Positions 1 to 11,149 of a DNA stretch of 64,000 nt are shown one piece after another; positions within the stretch are counted from its first letter, which is position 1, and the number at the start of each line of letters is the position of its first letter. The notes beneath the pieces are model-generated. The model saw only the letters and a list, made by a program, of their open reading frames with translations. It did not search any database and was not told where the DNA came from. The stretch comes from Purshia tridentata (taxonomy: Eukaryota > Streptophyta > Magnoliopsida > Rosales > Rosaceae): the NCBI GenBank assembly GCA_003254885.1, contig QANT01000191.1, positions 1 through 64,000 on the forward strand, written 5' to 3'. A program made the translations under genes and the position numbers.

Positions 1-605
1 TAGTTACTTACATGTTCCTTGAACCATGCTGGAAACAATTCTGTATGTTTTTTCTCGTATTCTGAGGGATAGAGGCGTTTCATTTCATCGTCACGCTCCT
101 TGAGAAACAGCACGACTTCTTCGCAGTTGTTCAGTATGAACCAGTGCATGTCGGCTTCTGATAATTACATGCAGGGCCTTTGCCAAACGGTCATGTATTT
201 TGAAAAAAAAAAACAGAAAGTGACAAGTCTTGTTCACCACCGTTGTCATTGCATGGCAGCCGATTGAATGTGGTCTCAACATGACGGAGATACATTGCAC
301 AATAAGTCAAAGACTCGTTTGCAATGTAAGCCTCCGCTATGGAGCCCTCAGGGCGTGCCCTGTTTCGCACGTACCTTTTATACATGCCCAGCATTCTACA
401 AATTAAAAGTACACGGTGAGGAAAAAAAATGTAGAAACTTAGGAAAAAGGTTTATGAACTGTTACCTTTTGATCAGGTACATCCACCGATAGCTGACTAG
501 CCCAGTTAGAGCTGCCTCTGCCGGTAAACATATCAGCAAGTGGATCATTACGTCAAAGAATGCAGGGGGAAAATTTGTTCAAGCATGCATAAGATGTACA
601 CAACC

Positions 606-2726
606 TCATCTTTCAATGTGTCCACATCCGACATATGTACGCTTTTGGCACAAATTTGCCGAAAGAATTATAATCGGATCCACCACATCTTTTGGCAAGA
701 ATTTGCAAATCTCGACGAGAAGAAGTCGCTGTAATAACACATGGCAATCATGACTCTTCAATCCCAAAATCTTATCTTGGTAAATTTTCACGCTCCGTGA
801 GATGTTGGCCACGTAGCCATCGAGAAATTTGACAGACGAAAGAAACTTTAAAAATTCTTTCTTTGACACGGGCTTCATTGTGAAAAATGGATGCTTTTTC
901 ACATACTTGTCACCCTACTTCTGTAACCACAGGTGTTTTCTAATGCCCATTTCTTGCAAACCCACTCTCGCCTTGAGCATATCCTTTGTTTTTCCATCGA
1001 TGCCCAAGATGGTCTCTATCAAACTTTTACACATGTTCTTCTCAATGTGCATCACATCAAGATTATGCCTAATTTTTAACTTGGACCAGTACTCCAACTA
1101 GAATAATATCGACTTGTTCGTCCAATTCAGATGTGCCGGTGACCTTGGCAGATTCCACTCTCTATTATCGGGGTGTTTGCCAATTTGACCAAACTGTAGG
1201 GTGTTTAACTGCCTCAATATGTCCTGGCCTGATAATTCGCGAAGTTGGGCACCCTCTTCTTTTTTCCAATCAAAAGCCTCATCGACATTGTGCCAGAGAT
1301 GATCCCAACGCAACCAACACCGATGACCCATATAGCAAACCTTCCCACCATGTCAAGCTCTACATACAAACTAGATATGCCATGTAACCTTTAATGTTCC
1401 AGCCTGACAGATTCCCATAAGCTGGAAAGTCATTAATTGTCCACATAACTGCTACACGCATAGTGAACATTCGACCGGTCGACTTATGAAACGTGCGCAC
1501 ATCTTTTTGCCACAAGTTTTTTAATTCGTCAACTAACGGCCGCAGATAAACATCTTTCTCCTTTCCGGGGGATTGCGTCCCAGGAATTAATAGAGTCATC
1601 ATTGTGAATTACTTCTTCATGCACTGCCAAGGAGGCAAATTGAAAGGAACCACAACCACTGGCCAAGTGTTATAGGATGTGCTTATGTTCCCATATGGAT
1701 TAAATCCACCGGTGGCAAGTCCCAATCTCACATTTCGTGGTTCTGCTGCAAACTCGGGATACATGTTGTCAAATGCCTTCCATGAGCTTTCGTATGCGAG
1801 ATGTCTCATCACATTATCATTCTCCCACTTATCTTTGTGCCATCCTATGTCACTGGCCATGTGCGACAACATGTACAACAGTTCCAATCTTCATTTCAGT
1901 GGAAAATAACGCAACACCTTCTAAGGAATCTTCTTTTTCCTATTCTCAGAACTGCTCTGATATCTCGGCTCACTGCACACCGGGCAGTTATCCTTCTCCT
2001 CGTGTTCTTTGTAAAACAGAGCACAATCATGCTTGTAAACATGGATCTTTTCATATCCCAATCGAGCTCTTTCAACACCTTCTTCGATTGATAATGAGTT
2101 ACAGGTAAGAGATTGTCGTGTGGAAGCATTTGTTTTAGAATCCCCATCAAATGATTATAGCTCCGATTCAAATCACCAAATGTCACTTTCCAATGCATCA
2201 ACTCTATGACGGCATTCAACACCGACATAGGTGGTCCCCGGTTACAATGCTCATAGGTAGGGTACAGTTCCCGCTTGGCTTCATTCAACAATCTCTCGTA
2301 ATTCTCAAAATCTTCATTTAGAGTATCGTCATCTTCGTTCTGATTTTCACTATCACCCCCCTGAACAGTTGGTTGGTCGTGTGCAATCGACGCATGTGGA
2401 TAAACATCGTCTATTATACCCATAACTGGGTCATCATCGCGGCCAATAGACTTTGTAACTGTCCCAGCATCCGAGGAAGTCGAAGCACCCCCCATCGATT
2501 CACTGTGATGAACCCATGTCGTATAACTGTATGTTATCCCATGTCTAACTAGGTGATATCTAACTTCCTCCAGGGTCTTCCAGAAATAGTTGTTGTAATT
2601 CCAACACGGACACCTTATCTGATTATTCACATTCACACACCTTCTCGCAGCTTCTATAAACGAGTTGATCCCAGCAAAATATTGTGCACTGATATGATTT
2701 GGGTTATGTATCCATTGCCGATCCAT
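606..2726 (-). pseudogene. Decayed CACTA transposase: transposase-associated domain plus TNP2
   Basis: Reading from 2726 leftwards, an open frame of 276 codons starts MDRQWIHNPN and has the N-terminal transposase-associated domain: CPCWNYNN with its cysteines, then a YTTWVHHSE stretch. An acidic linker follows, then the start of TNP2 (SVLNAVIELMHWK, YNHLMGILKQMLP). Further TNP2 pieces lie at 1887-1609 (LGLATGGFNPYGN, WPVVVVPFNLPPW), 1602-1360 (GTQSPGKEKDVYLRPL, RAAV-like MWTINDFPAYG), 1331-1098, 1097-915 (NLDVMHIEKN) and 902-606. Stops and frame changes separate the pieces. The residue before GFNPYGN is Gly where the family normally has Asp. The protein would cut and join the element's ends in the nucleus; this copy cannot. 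Confidence 0.85.
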
Positions 2727-3160
2727 AATGACTGTTTCAAAGCAACATGATTAAACGATCGTCGATCTCCTTATGCCTCCGGTAAGGGTCTTATCCCATT
2801 CAAGAGTGCACAATGTGTGTGGGTGGTTTGCAGCTCTTATGACGTGTTTCGATCATAGGATATTTGGTAGTGTCTTCTAATGTTCTTTGAGTGCATACTA
2901 GATATGAGTTTTCAATATCTACGTCGTGCACTTGACTCGAGCCGCAAACCACACTACCCACAATGTGCACTTCCAAACTGTCCAAAAATGGGACAATTTA
3001 AGAGTCTATTGGCGTTCCAAGCACCATTGCTCACAAGCCCTACCAATAGACTCTCAAACGGGAACTAAGGTTTATAAATTAATGACAGAACAAGGTACAA
3101 AGTTATCCATTGATAACTTCGCCATAACAGTTCAATATAAATATAAAAGACAACAAATAA
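2727..3160. other. CACTA non-coding stretch between leader intron and transposase start
   Basis: No convincing gene is seen. The stretch lies between the intron shared with the other CACTA copy and the transposase start at 2726, and so represents 5' untranslated or intron sequence of the element. It contains imperfect inverted copies, such as the AGAGTCTATTGG motif near 3002 and its reverse complement near 3043. Confidence 0.5.
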
Positions 3161-3465
3161 AATAAATTTTAATTTAACAATATACCTTAACTAATATGCA
3201 TTTAATAATACACCTACATCTCACAATTATTTCTAATATACCAACATACAAACTCAATAATAAAGTTTATATGTAAAAATATACAAATTAATAATTAGCC
3301 AATTAAACAACGTAAACTAATTAATATGCATTTCTTAATTAACCTAAATTTCACAATTAATTCTAATATACCAAAATACAAATTAAATAATAAATTTTAC
3401 AACTAAAATCATACAAATAAATTAGCTACCTACTTATGTGAAATTTACCTACTTTTAACATTTTA

Positions 3466-5895
3466 TGTAACGACCCGTACTTTCCTAAATAAATTTTTAG
3501 ATGGGGCCAAGGTTGACTTTGGGTTTTAGTAAGATTTTAATTTTGATTTTGGGTCCGTTAGGAAGGTCTCGAGCTTACGGGTTCATTGACATGCGGCATG
3601 TCTCGTTTGGAAGTACGGTTTGGAAGTTTTAAACGTGACAAGAGGCAAAAAGTTGACTTTTTAGATTATTTGGATTTTGAATTAGACTCTGTCATGGTTG
3701 CGTGGAGCTCAACTCTACGAGTTCGTAGACACGTAGCATGAGTTGTTTGGAGTTACAGTTTGAGAAATAAGGACGTTTAAAGTGAGGGGCAAACTTGTAA
3801 TTTTTGTGAAGTAGCTTTTAAAATTCCAGAAATTTTTGGAAGCCTTTCTCTCTCTCGCGTAGACACACCCCCCTCCCTCGTGACTCTCTTCTTCTCCTCC
3901 CCTGTGCGCGCGACACCAGCCCAACCTCCCCCTCTTTTCGGCCAGTTCTCCGGCCACCACCACGCTGACCCAGCTCTGGTGACCCACCCCCAGCCCTTTC
4001 TCTTCTCTCCTGAGCTCTCTTCCTCTTCCCTGCGCGCGAATGTTGCTACTGCCACCGAGCCTGACCCAACTTCAGCAACACCAGACTACGGGACCGGCTG
4101 AGAACCACTCCCCAGCCGCCGACCGTCCTTCCCAGAGCTCCCCCACGCCGGCCAGCCACTTTCCAGCGAGAAACCACGTCTGAAAACGTCCAGCCCGCCG
4201 CCACTTTGCTCGTCGATTTCGGTCGCTTTCGGCCTTTGTTTGCCTTGATTTTAGGTGGGTTTTCTTCCTCTTTTCATGGTCTTCCTTTCCCCTATTGGTT
4301 GGTAGTTTAATTTGGAGGGTTTGCGTAGAATTGAATTTTGGGGATTTGATGCCATTTCGGATTTAGCTTGGGTTTTTGAAATTAATTTGATTTGTGAGGT
4401 GTTTTGGACAAATTTCACCATTTGGAACCTTCAATTGTGTTTTAGAGTGAGAAATTTAAAGAAATTTTGAGAATTTGGAAGTTGGGAATTTGGGGGGATT
4501 ATGCCCATTTCGGGATTTTTAGAAATCTAATGTATTCTTGGTGGTTTGATTGCATTTGTGAGTGATTTTCACCCTTAGGAACCATTAATTGATGTTTAGA
4601 ATAGTTAATTGAAGAAATTTGGAAAAATGGTGATTTTGAGTTGAAATGGTCACTCTGATTGGGTTGAGAATGGAGAGAAAACTTTCAGCCGCTAATTCTT
4701 GGTTTTTAAAGTGAAATTTAGAAACTAATTAAGTGGGCTTTAACCTTGGATTAATTGGAAGTGGTTTGGGTCAACAAAGCCTCACTTTAATTGATTTTGG
4801 GAACTTTTGGATGCCAAAACAATTCTTGGACGAACCCCGGTTGTGGTTGGTGGTGAATAGAATTTAATTGAGTATATTTGACGAGTAATAAGGTTGGTGT
4901 TGTTGGATTTCGAGATGGAAGTGATTTAAAGTAGAATTGGGTATCTAGGCTTTAAGAGAAATTAGAGATTTTAACCGTAAGAAGTTTAAAGAGTTGGGGC
5001 TCAGTTACGTACATTTGAATTATCATTGAGTCTAGCCTAATTTCGAATTTTATTCCTCAGATTGTAGGCGACAATCCTGAAGATCAGGGCGATCAAGTGG
5101 AGGATCGATGCTAAGCTTCCTTAACAATGAGTGGACTTTGATTTTATTAAAGTTTATTGAATTTTAAATGTGATTCCTGTTTTGAGGTAGTTGTGAATTT
5201 TGGATTATTGAAATTTATTTTGGGAATTTATTTATTCTTGAATAAGTTTGAAGGATTGATTTAATTTATAAGTTTCGAGTTTGGTCATTGATTTTCTCGT
5301 CTACTCTAAAAAGGTTTTGAATTCGATTTGTTGTGGTTTGGAAATTTTATGGGTTGGTATTGTTTTCAAGCACCCTGTTGGTATTTAGTTCAGCATATTA
5401 GTTTAGATAAGTCTTTGGGACCCATCACGGCATACATATAGGCTTTGGGCCGTGTGCCGAGATGCCTTGCCCTTTGGGGGTGACCCTGCGTGCACGTATG
5501 GCAGTTTATTGGCCTTGCATGTGTATGGCAGACTCCGGTTCTGCACATGTAAAGCAGGATTATTGGCCTTGCATGCGTATGGCAGATTGTGGGCCTTGCA
5601 TATGTACGGCAGATTGTGGGCCCTGCATATGTACGGCAAGATTGCTAGATATTGTATTGGGTGATAGTTTTCTTTTTCATATCAGTTTACAAGATAATTC
5701 TTGATTGATATAGATTTCAGTTCTTATTTGCTATATTGGGAGCTTGACTAGTTTTATTGATTTATCAGAGATTTCGGAATAGATTTTCAGATGTCGATTT
5801 TACATAGAGTTTTCAGTGAATTTTATGAAAATGATTTAAAACTGGGGGATTTCAAAGAGTGTTTGTGAGGTCTTAGAGGAAACTTGAATTTAAAG
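3466..5895 (+). mobile_element. Ty3/gypsy-type LTR, 3'-truncated, nested in the CACTA leader intron
   Basis: The copy begins TGTAACGACCC at 3466 and runs parallel to the LTR starting at 57875: the same GTTGACTTT and GGTCCGTTAGGAAGG phrases, a pyrimidine-rich block, GT-rich body and a 27-bp tandem repeat block. The match ends near 5895, where CACTA leader sequence resumes; the other copy continues for about 450 bp more. No internal coding region is attached. Assignment to Ty3/gypsy rests on LTR style and length, not on linked pol genes, so the superfamily is inferred. It is a fossil fragment. Confidence 0.7.
5496..5645 (+). repeat. 27-bp tandem repeat inside the LTR
   Basis: About five units of roughly 27 bp follow each other, each carrying a GTAYGGCAG core and a GGCCYTGCAT core. 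The homologous position of the LTR at 57875 has the same array (about 60205-60335), so the array belongs to the LTR family. It gives open frames rich in Cys and Pro that are most likely not genes. Confidence 0.75.
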
Positions 5896-6531
5896 GATGG
5901 AGATCTGATGGGTGGGGGGATTTCACGAGCTGGGGGGTTGGGGAGTGGCTGGGGTTGGCAAGTGGAGATGGGTTTTCAAGTGAGGGAGGGAGGAGGGAGG
6001 GATGGGTTTCGGGTTGGAGAGAGAGGGAGAGAGGGCAAGTGTAGAGAGAGAGAGATGTAGAGAGGAGCGGCGGCGGCTGGAGGAAGAAGAAGGCTCGGAT
6101 AGGAAAGAAAGAAGAAACCTGGGGATTTTAAGTTTTGAGGTTTGGGCGATTAACAACTTCCGTCGCCCCAACTCAAAGTCAGTCGCCCCAATTCCGACAC
6201 AAACGTGCTAGTTAGTCAAAACTTTGGGCAACGAAAAACATTATTTCGTCTCCCCAAACCATTGGGGCCATTAAAACACTGCCGCCCCCAAAAATGCTTC
6301 GTTGCCTAAAATCATTTGGGCGACAAAAGTCCTAAATCGTTGCCCAAACTGCAATACTGATCGTTTTTGGACGACGCGTGCATTTCGTTGCCCAAAATTG
6401 GCTTTGGGAGACGCTTTTTATTGTTCACCGCCCCAAACTTCTTTAAGCGATGAATATATCCGTCACCCAAACCTTGTGATTTAAGGCGATGAAATAACTG
6501 TGTCGTCGCCCAAAGTTTCGTAGCCAAACTC

Positions 6532-6546
6532 CTTTTTCTTGTAGTG
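6532..6546 (-). repeat. CACTA terminal inverted repeat (element 1)
   Basis: On the minus strand this reads CACTACAAGAAAAAG, with TTTGGGCGACG-type subterminal repeats beginning about 15 bp inside. It faces the identical repeat at 8402 across a spacer of 1855 bp. Confidence 0.85.
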
Positions 6547-6940
6547 GCGACTTACAAAGTGAACAAACAGTAATGGAAGAAGAGAATCACTTAAGATGAA
6601 AAAAAAAAAAAAAACCCAAAAGTTATTAGAAGTCTATAAAAATCCATCAAAGCCTCTGAGAAAAGTCAAGCAAAATCTATTAAAACTCTATACAGAATTC
6701 TGTTAAAGTCTACGTAGAGTTTATAGAAGTCATTAAAAATCCAAGGACTCCATCAAAGTCATTGACTTTTAAAAACTCTACAAAAGTCCATTAAAGTCCT
6801 AGTTGAATACACCCCCCTAAGAAAGCTAACTATACATTATAGAAAATATAGATTGACTCACTCCCCTGAACTCTATCTTTTGTTTTTGTATTTGTTTTTG
6901 TTTTTTTTAGATAACCTAAATTAGAAAGGCCGGAAGCCAA
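6547..6940. other. Intergenic, with a MITE-like end
   Basis: No gene is seen. About 6640-6825 is rich in short AAAGTCYATTAAA-like phrases and ends in TTGAATACACCCCCC, resembling the ends of the GTGTATTCAAT-type repeat at 50830-51335. A matching left end was not found, so this is probably a partial copy. Confidence 0.35.
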
Positions 6941-7380
6941 AATGGTCCATTCTTCATCAAGATTTACAGGATAATAATAGTTTATATCAAACTTAGCCAA
7001 CGGGTAGGCAAACTTATACCAATCTCTAGGTTGGAAAGAAAGCAAAATCTCATCAAAGTGACTCATGAGAGTACTATTCGTCTTGATAAGCTTGGTATAA
7101 ACTATTCATCTACGATAAAGCCTAACCCTAACTCGTAGTACCCCTTTAAGGGCATCATAATCTCAACTACCCCTTCAAGAGCATCACATTTTAGTTGTAG
7201 TTTTAAAAACCCCACCTCCAAAGCCATCTTCATGCCTGCTAAAAGAGCTAAACATTCCATTGCTTTGAGGGAGAGGCAACCCACCATAGATTCGGCTAAG
7301 GCATCCAACAAAGCACCATGACAGCCCCTCACAATCGGGCTCCTACCCCTACTTTCCAAAACCTGAATTTCCGTATACAA
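6940..7380 (-). pseudogene. RNase H-like (RVT_3) fragment, LINE-derived
   Basis: The minus strand frame at 7380-7102 reads GCHGALLDALAESMVGC, then MECLALLAGMKMALEVGF and LKCDALEGVVEI. This is the usual plant RVT_3 pattern (ALAE, AECLAL, ECDA). The next piece (7066-6940, another frame) reads FQPRDWYKFAYPLAKFD, matching the NxVAHxLAK end of the domain. Such RNase H domains close plant LINE ORF2 proteins and also occur as small host gene families. No start, upstream reverse transcriptase or poly-A tail is visible, so this is a fragment split by at least one frame change. Confidence 0.6.
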
Positions 7381-8195
7381 GTTAGTTTTTGTAAAATGTA
7401 TTTTAAATACTTTTATATCTCAATAAATTATAATATTTGGTAGAATGATGATTCAATTGTCTAGATTTTTCTTTTAAAGTCCACAATCAATATTAAGCTT
7501 ATAGAACGACCCACTTTCATAAATAAGCTAATAGGCCTGTCAAGTTTAATGAGCTGCTTGCACTTTTTATTGTTTTTCTTCGTGTTTTACAATATATCTA
7601 TTGTTGGATAGTAACAACCATCGTCACTGTGCAACAGTAACTATAAAAAGATCACATGAAAATGATACTTATAAACCTACCTTCTGTTTTTTTCTTACAC
7701 AAATATGTCAAAAACTAATAAAAGAACATAAAATACAAAATTCAAACTTATGGAGTCACATCCACCTAAGTTTTAATAGTAACAATGGTTGTTACTAATA
7801 GTTATTATTGAATGGTAAAAATGTTCTTACTATTCGACAATGGAATTGTGAACCCCTAAAACCTGGGTACATCATAGTGACACCCACTTTGAGAACGCCC
7901 AAGGCTATAACACCCTCACAACTAGTATTATAACCCCGAACATTCCCAACACCAAGGTTACGAGTTCGATAGATGTAACCTCGAGGAAATCTCATAAGGA
8001 GATGTTCAATAAACATAAGCAACCCAAAGAAATATGATAGGTGTATGAAATAAATACAAGTCATATCTTAGGAGCATGACAAAAAGATAAAATTAGGTAG
8101 CAAAAAGAGCCAGCAACAATTTAATTAAACTTGACGAAGAAGGGACCACTTTGGCATGTTGCCTCTTGTTTTACTTGAAATTTGAAATAATACCA
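7381..8195. other. AT-rich intergenic stretch
   Basis: No gene or clear element was recognised. A short inverted pair, GATAGTAACAACCAT near 7608 and ATGGTTGTTACTAAT near 7785, is present but has no target duplication. Confidence 0.4.
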
Positions 8196-8310
8196 AGTTG
8201 TAGCTCGCAAGTATACGAATCGTTTGGTGTAGTGATACTGTATTTAAGTACGAGATCAATACCAAGAAGAATGGAATTGGTGGTTGTAATAATCTACTTA
8301 ACTACTATTT
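8195..8310 (+). repeat. Possible LTR-end fragment
   Basis: The phrase GCAAGTATACGAATCG, followed by GTAGTGATACTG and AAGTACGAGATCAA, resembles a stretch common at LTR ends of some plant Ty3/gypsy elements. It is short, has no partner copy in the window, and the identification is from memory of the motif only. Confidence 0.3.
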
Positions 8311-8819
8311 ATTGAAAGCAATAAAAGCAAGGGGTTGATGAGTGTTATCTAACCTAGTGCATAAAAGTAAATGTGATGCCATTGTCATGCGAGCATTCAA
8401 ACACTACAAGAAAAAAGAGTTTGGGCGACGAGCCACTTTTCGTCGCCGGAGACTATTTGGGCGACAAATAATTTTGGTTTTGGGCGGCGAATATTTTGGC
8501 CGCTCAAACGAAATTGGCCGATAGAATAAAAATAATCGTTGCCCAAGATATTTTGGGCAACGAATTTCTGTTGTCGCCCTAATCTAAACGATGAACTACA
8601 TTTTGGGCGACGGCTGAAACTGTTTCGTCGCCCAAATTATTTGGGGTGACGAACTTTTCGGCGACAACTAATTTCGTCACCCAAAATGTAATAATTAAAA
8701 CTTTGGGCGACGGCTTAAGACTTTGGGTGACGAAATGTGTTCGTCGCCCAAAGTTTAACAATTAAAACCACCCACGCCTTCGTCTTTCTTCTTCCTCGCG
8801 AATCTTTCTCTCTCTCCAG

Positions 8820-9065
8820 CACCGCCCCTCTGCAAATCTCTCTCTCCAGCGCTCCTCTCTCTCTCCACTGTGCCTCTCTCCCTCTCTCTCCACCGCGCCT
8901 CTCTCCCTCTCTCCACCGCGCCTCTCTCCCTCTCTCCATCACTCTCCAGCACCGCCCCTCTGCAAATCTCTCTCTCTCCAGCGCTCCTCTCTCTCCACCG
9001 TGCCTCTCTCCCTCTCTCTCCACCGCGCCTCTCTCCTTCTCTCCACTGCGCCTCTCTCCCTCTCT
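8820..9065 (+). repeat. CT-rich leader minisatellite of the CACTA element
   Basis: Units with CTCTCTCCACCGCGCCTCT and CACCGCCCCTCTGCAAATC are repeated in tandem with small changes. The block is the transcribed leader of the element. Long frames that cross it on both strands are low-complexity artefacts. Confidence 0.7.
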
Positions 9066-9894
9066 CCATCAAACCCAGCGCCTCCCCCTCCCAGGTGGGA
9101 AACCCAGCCCCACCCACACCCCATTTGCGAAACCCAGCACGAGCCCAGCCCGACCGCAGCCGACCCTGCCCTCCCCAGCCCGTGAAACCCCTCCCCCCCA
9201 CCGGATCTCCCGATCTCTCTCGGTGGGTTTTTTTTTGGTTGTGATTTTCTGTTTTTAATTTTGGTGTTTTTCTGATTTTTTTTGTTTATTTAGGAATTTT
9301 GTTTTGTTATTTTGATTTTTATGTTTTTGTTTTAATTGGGTTTTATTGTTAAAGTTTGAGTATTTGATTAATTTATTTTATGTTGGCAATTTATATTTTC
9401 AGGAACTTGGAATTGTGAAAGGTTGATTTGGAGGATTCTATATTTTTAAGGTAAATTTTTTCATTTTAAAATATTATTGTGAATTTATTAGTTAGTTTGT
9501 ATATATGTATGTTTAAAATAATTAGTTAAGTTGTATATTGTTAAGTCTAATATCTATTAGTTAGTTAATTTGTACGCCTTAAAACTTAATTATAAAATGT
9601 TAAAATTAGGTAAATTTTGCATAGGTAGCTGGTTAAATTATTTGTATAATTTTAGTTGAAAATATTAATTATTTAATTTTTATGTTGGTATATTATAATA
9701 AATTGTGAAATTTAAGTTAATTAAAAAATGCATATTAATTAGGATACGTTGTTTAATTAGCTAGTTATTAACTTGTATGTTTTTAGTTTGTATGTTTGTA
9801 TATTAGAAATAATTGTAAGATGTAGGTTAATTATTAAATGCATATTAGTTAAGATACATTGTTAACTAATATTCTAATTTATTTTTATTTACAG

Positions 9895-11100
9895 ATGTCT
9901 TCGTTCACAAGATTTAGACGAGGTCGGGGGAGTGGCACCAGTACTTCTTCCTCATCGGAGCCCTCATCATTGCGCTCTGATGCCCGAGTGTCATCCTCTC
10001 CCATATTGCCTACCGTTGATGAGGGCGCTGCCGCTCCAGACCCCACCCCCCAACCCGACCCGACCAGCTTGACCCCTACCCCACTCAGTGTGCGCGTGCG
10101 CCATCAGACGATGGGGCTCCCTTCTTCCGCTCCAGTCTCCTCCAGCTCATCCAGCTCTTCAGCCACCCGGGGCCCAAGCCGAGCGCTTAAGCAAGCTAGG
10201 ATCACCCGGGTTGGCGATAGGATGCCTATTGTATGTGATCCCCTTTTGATGCGACCGGTCGATGCCTCAATCAATAGCCTGTTCGCTTCCGAGGTCGGGG
10301 TGATTGTACGAACAAACTGCCCCATGCTCGCCCCCAGCTGGAAGAAGCTTGATCAGCAGATCAAGGAGAACGTGTATGGGTTATTGTCGGTGAGTATATT
10401 GTTTAATAAGTCGATAATTGATTATTTTGATCATTTCTAATATTTTCATATTTATTTTTCGTAGGTTAACTACGATATCAGTTGGGAGGATCCCAACACA
10501 GCGTCTTATGTGGGGATGCTGTTCTTAAAGGCGTACAAGCAATTCAAGTACTGTTCATGAAGGCGTACAAGCAGTTCAAGTACGAACTGCACTAGGTGTT
10601 CAATGCCTTTTCATCACCTGAAGAGGCATTGGCCAACCCCCCCAAAGAGATGCTGGCTCGGCCAGATCAATGGCAGTGGTTGTGCGGCCATTTTGTAGAT
10701 CCGACCTATTTGGTACGTTCTATATTATTATTTAATTAGTTCGTAATATTTTTTGTTATTAAATTTCATATATTTATAGTTACTAACACAATTGCAATTT
10801 GCCTCTTATTTGAAAGAAAAAGTCTGCCGCCAACAGGGGGAACCGCAAAGCCCCTAGGAAGATGGAGCATTATAGTGGCGCGAAGCCCTTCTCATACCAG
10901 ATGCGGGACTAATAGCAGGTTAGACATCATTGAATTTGATTGTTGGTTGGGTAAATATATTATTTAGGTTGATAATTTGCTGGGTATTTGACGATATATA
11001 CTGTTTTATTTGTCAGGGCGGATCGCACTTCCCTGAAATTGACAACTATGGCAAGGTGTATGTTCGACCAGGATGTGACGCCGCCAAGGCTAAACATGTT
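9895..11100 (+). pseudogene. CACTA second protein, Transposase_24 (Ptta/En/Spm) type, disrupted
   Basis: The start at 9895 follows directly on a TTTTATTTACAG acceptor. Exon 1 (9895-10389, donor GTGAGT) encodes a Ser/Pro-rich N-terminus and then VCDPLLMRPVDASINS and APSWKKLDQQIKENVYG. Exon 2 (10465 to about 10712) encodes VNYDISWEDPNT, then FSSPEEALANPPKEML and PDQWQWLCGHFVDPTY. Exon 3 (about 10816-10910) encodes NRGNRKAPRKMEHYSG. This order matches plant Transposase_24 proteins. A local tandem duplication of about 45 bp in exon 2 (about 10520-10590) breaks the frame, and exon 3 runs into stops. The role of such proteins in binding subterminal repeats is inferred from TnpA-like partners. Confidence 0.7.
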
Positions 11101-11149
11101 AGTTTTAAAATTGTTAACTTTAGTATCTGTTAGTTTCATGTTTTGTATT

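Larger units (their letters stand above)
1..6546 (-). mobile_element. CACTA (En/Spm) DNA transposon, 5' end plus transposase, truncated by the window edge
   Basis: On the minus strand the element opens at 6546 with CACTACAAGAAAAAG, the standard CACTA terminal repeat. Many copies of a TTTGGGCGACG-type subterminal motif follow (about 6130-6546), then a pyrimidine-rich leader (about 5900-6130), an AT-rich leader intron (about 3160-3465) and a TNP2-type transposase gene (about 600-2726). The leader and intron match those of the CACTA element starting at 8402, so the two belong to one family. A Ty3/gypsy-type LTR fragment (3466 to about 5895) interrupts the intron. The other terminus lies outside the window. 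The coding part is broken into several frames, so the copy is not autonomous. Confidence 0.85.

Noticed and set aside
5403-5704. Cys-rich repeat peptides that could look like small secreted proteins
   Set aside because: They are the 27-bp array inside an LTR, present again at 60205-60335; no signal peptide or start context.
7598-7800. Small inverted repeat with GTAACAACCAT arms
   Set aside because: Arms are only about 15 bp with no flanking duplication; may be chance in AT-rich DNA.
8737-9258. Long Ser/Pro/Leu-rich and Arg/Glu-rich open frames on both strands
   Set aside because: They translate the CT-rich tandem leader of the CACTA element; neither strand shows a domain.
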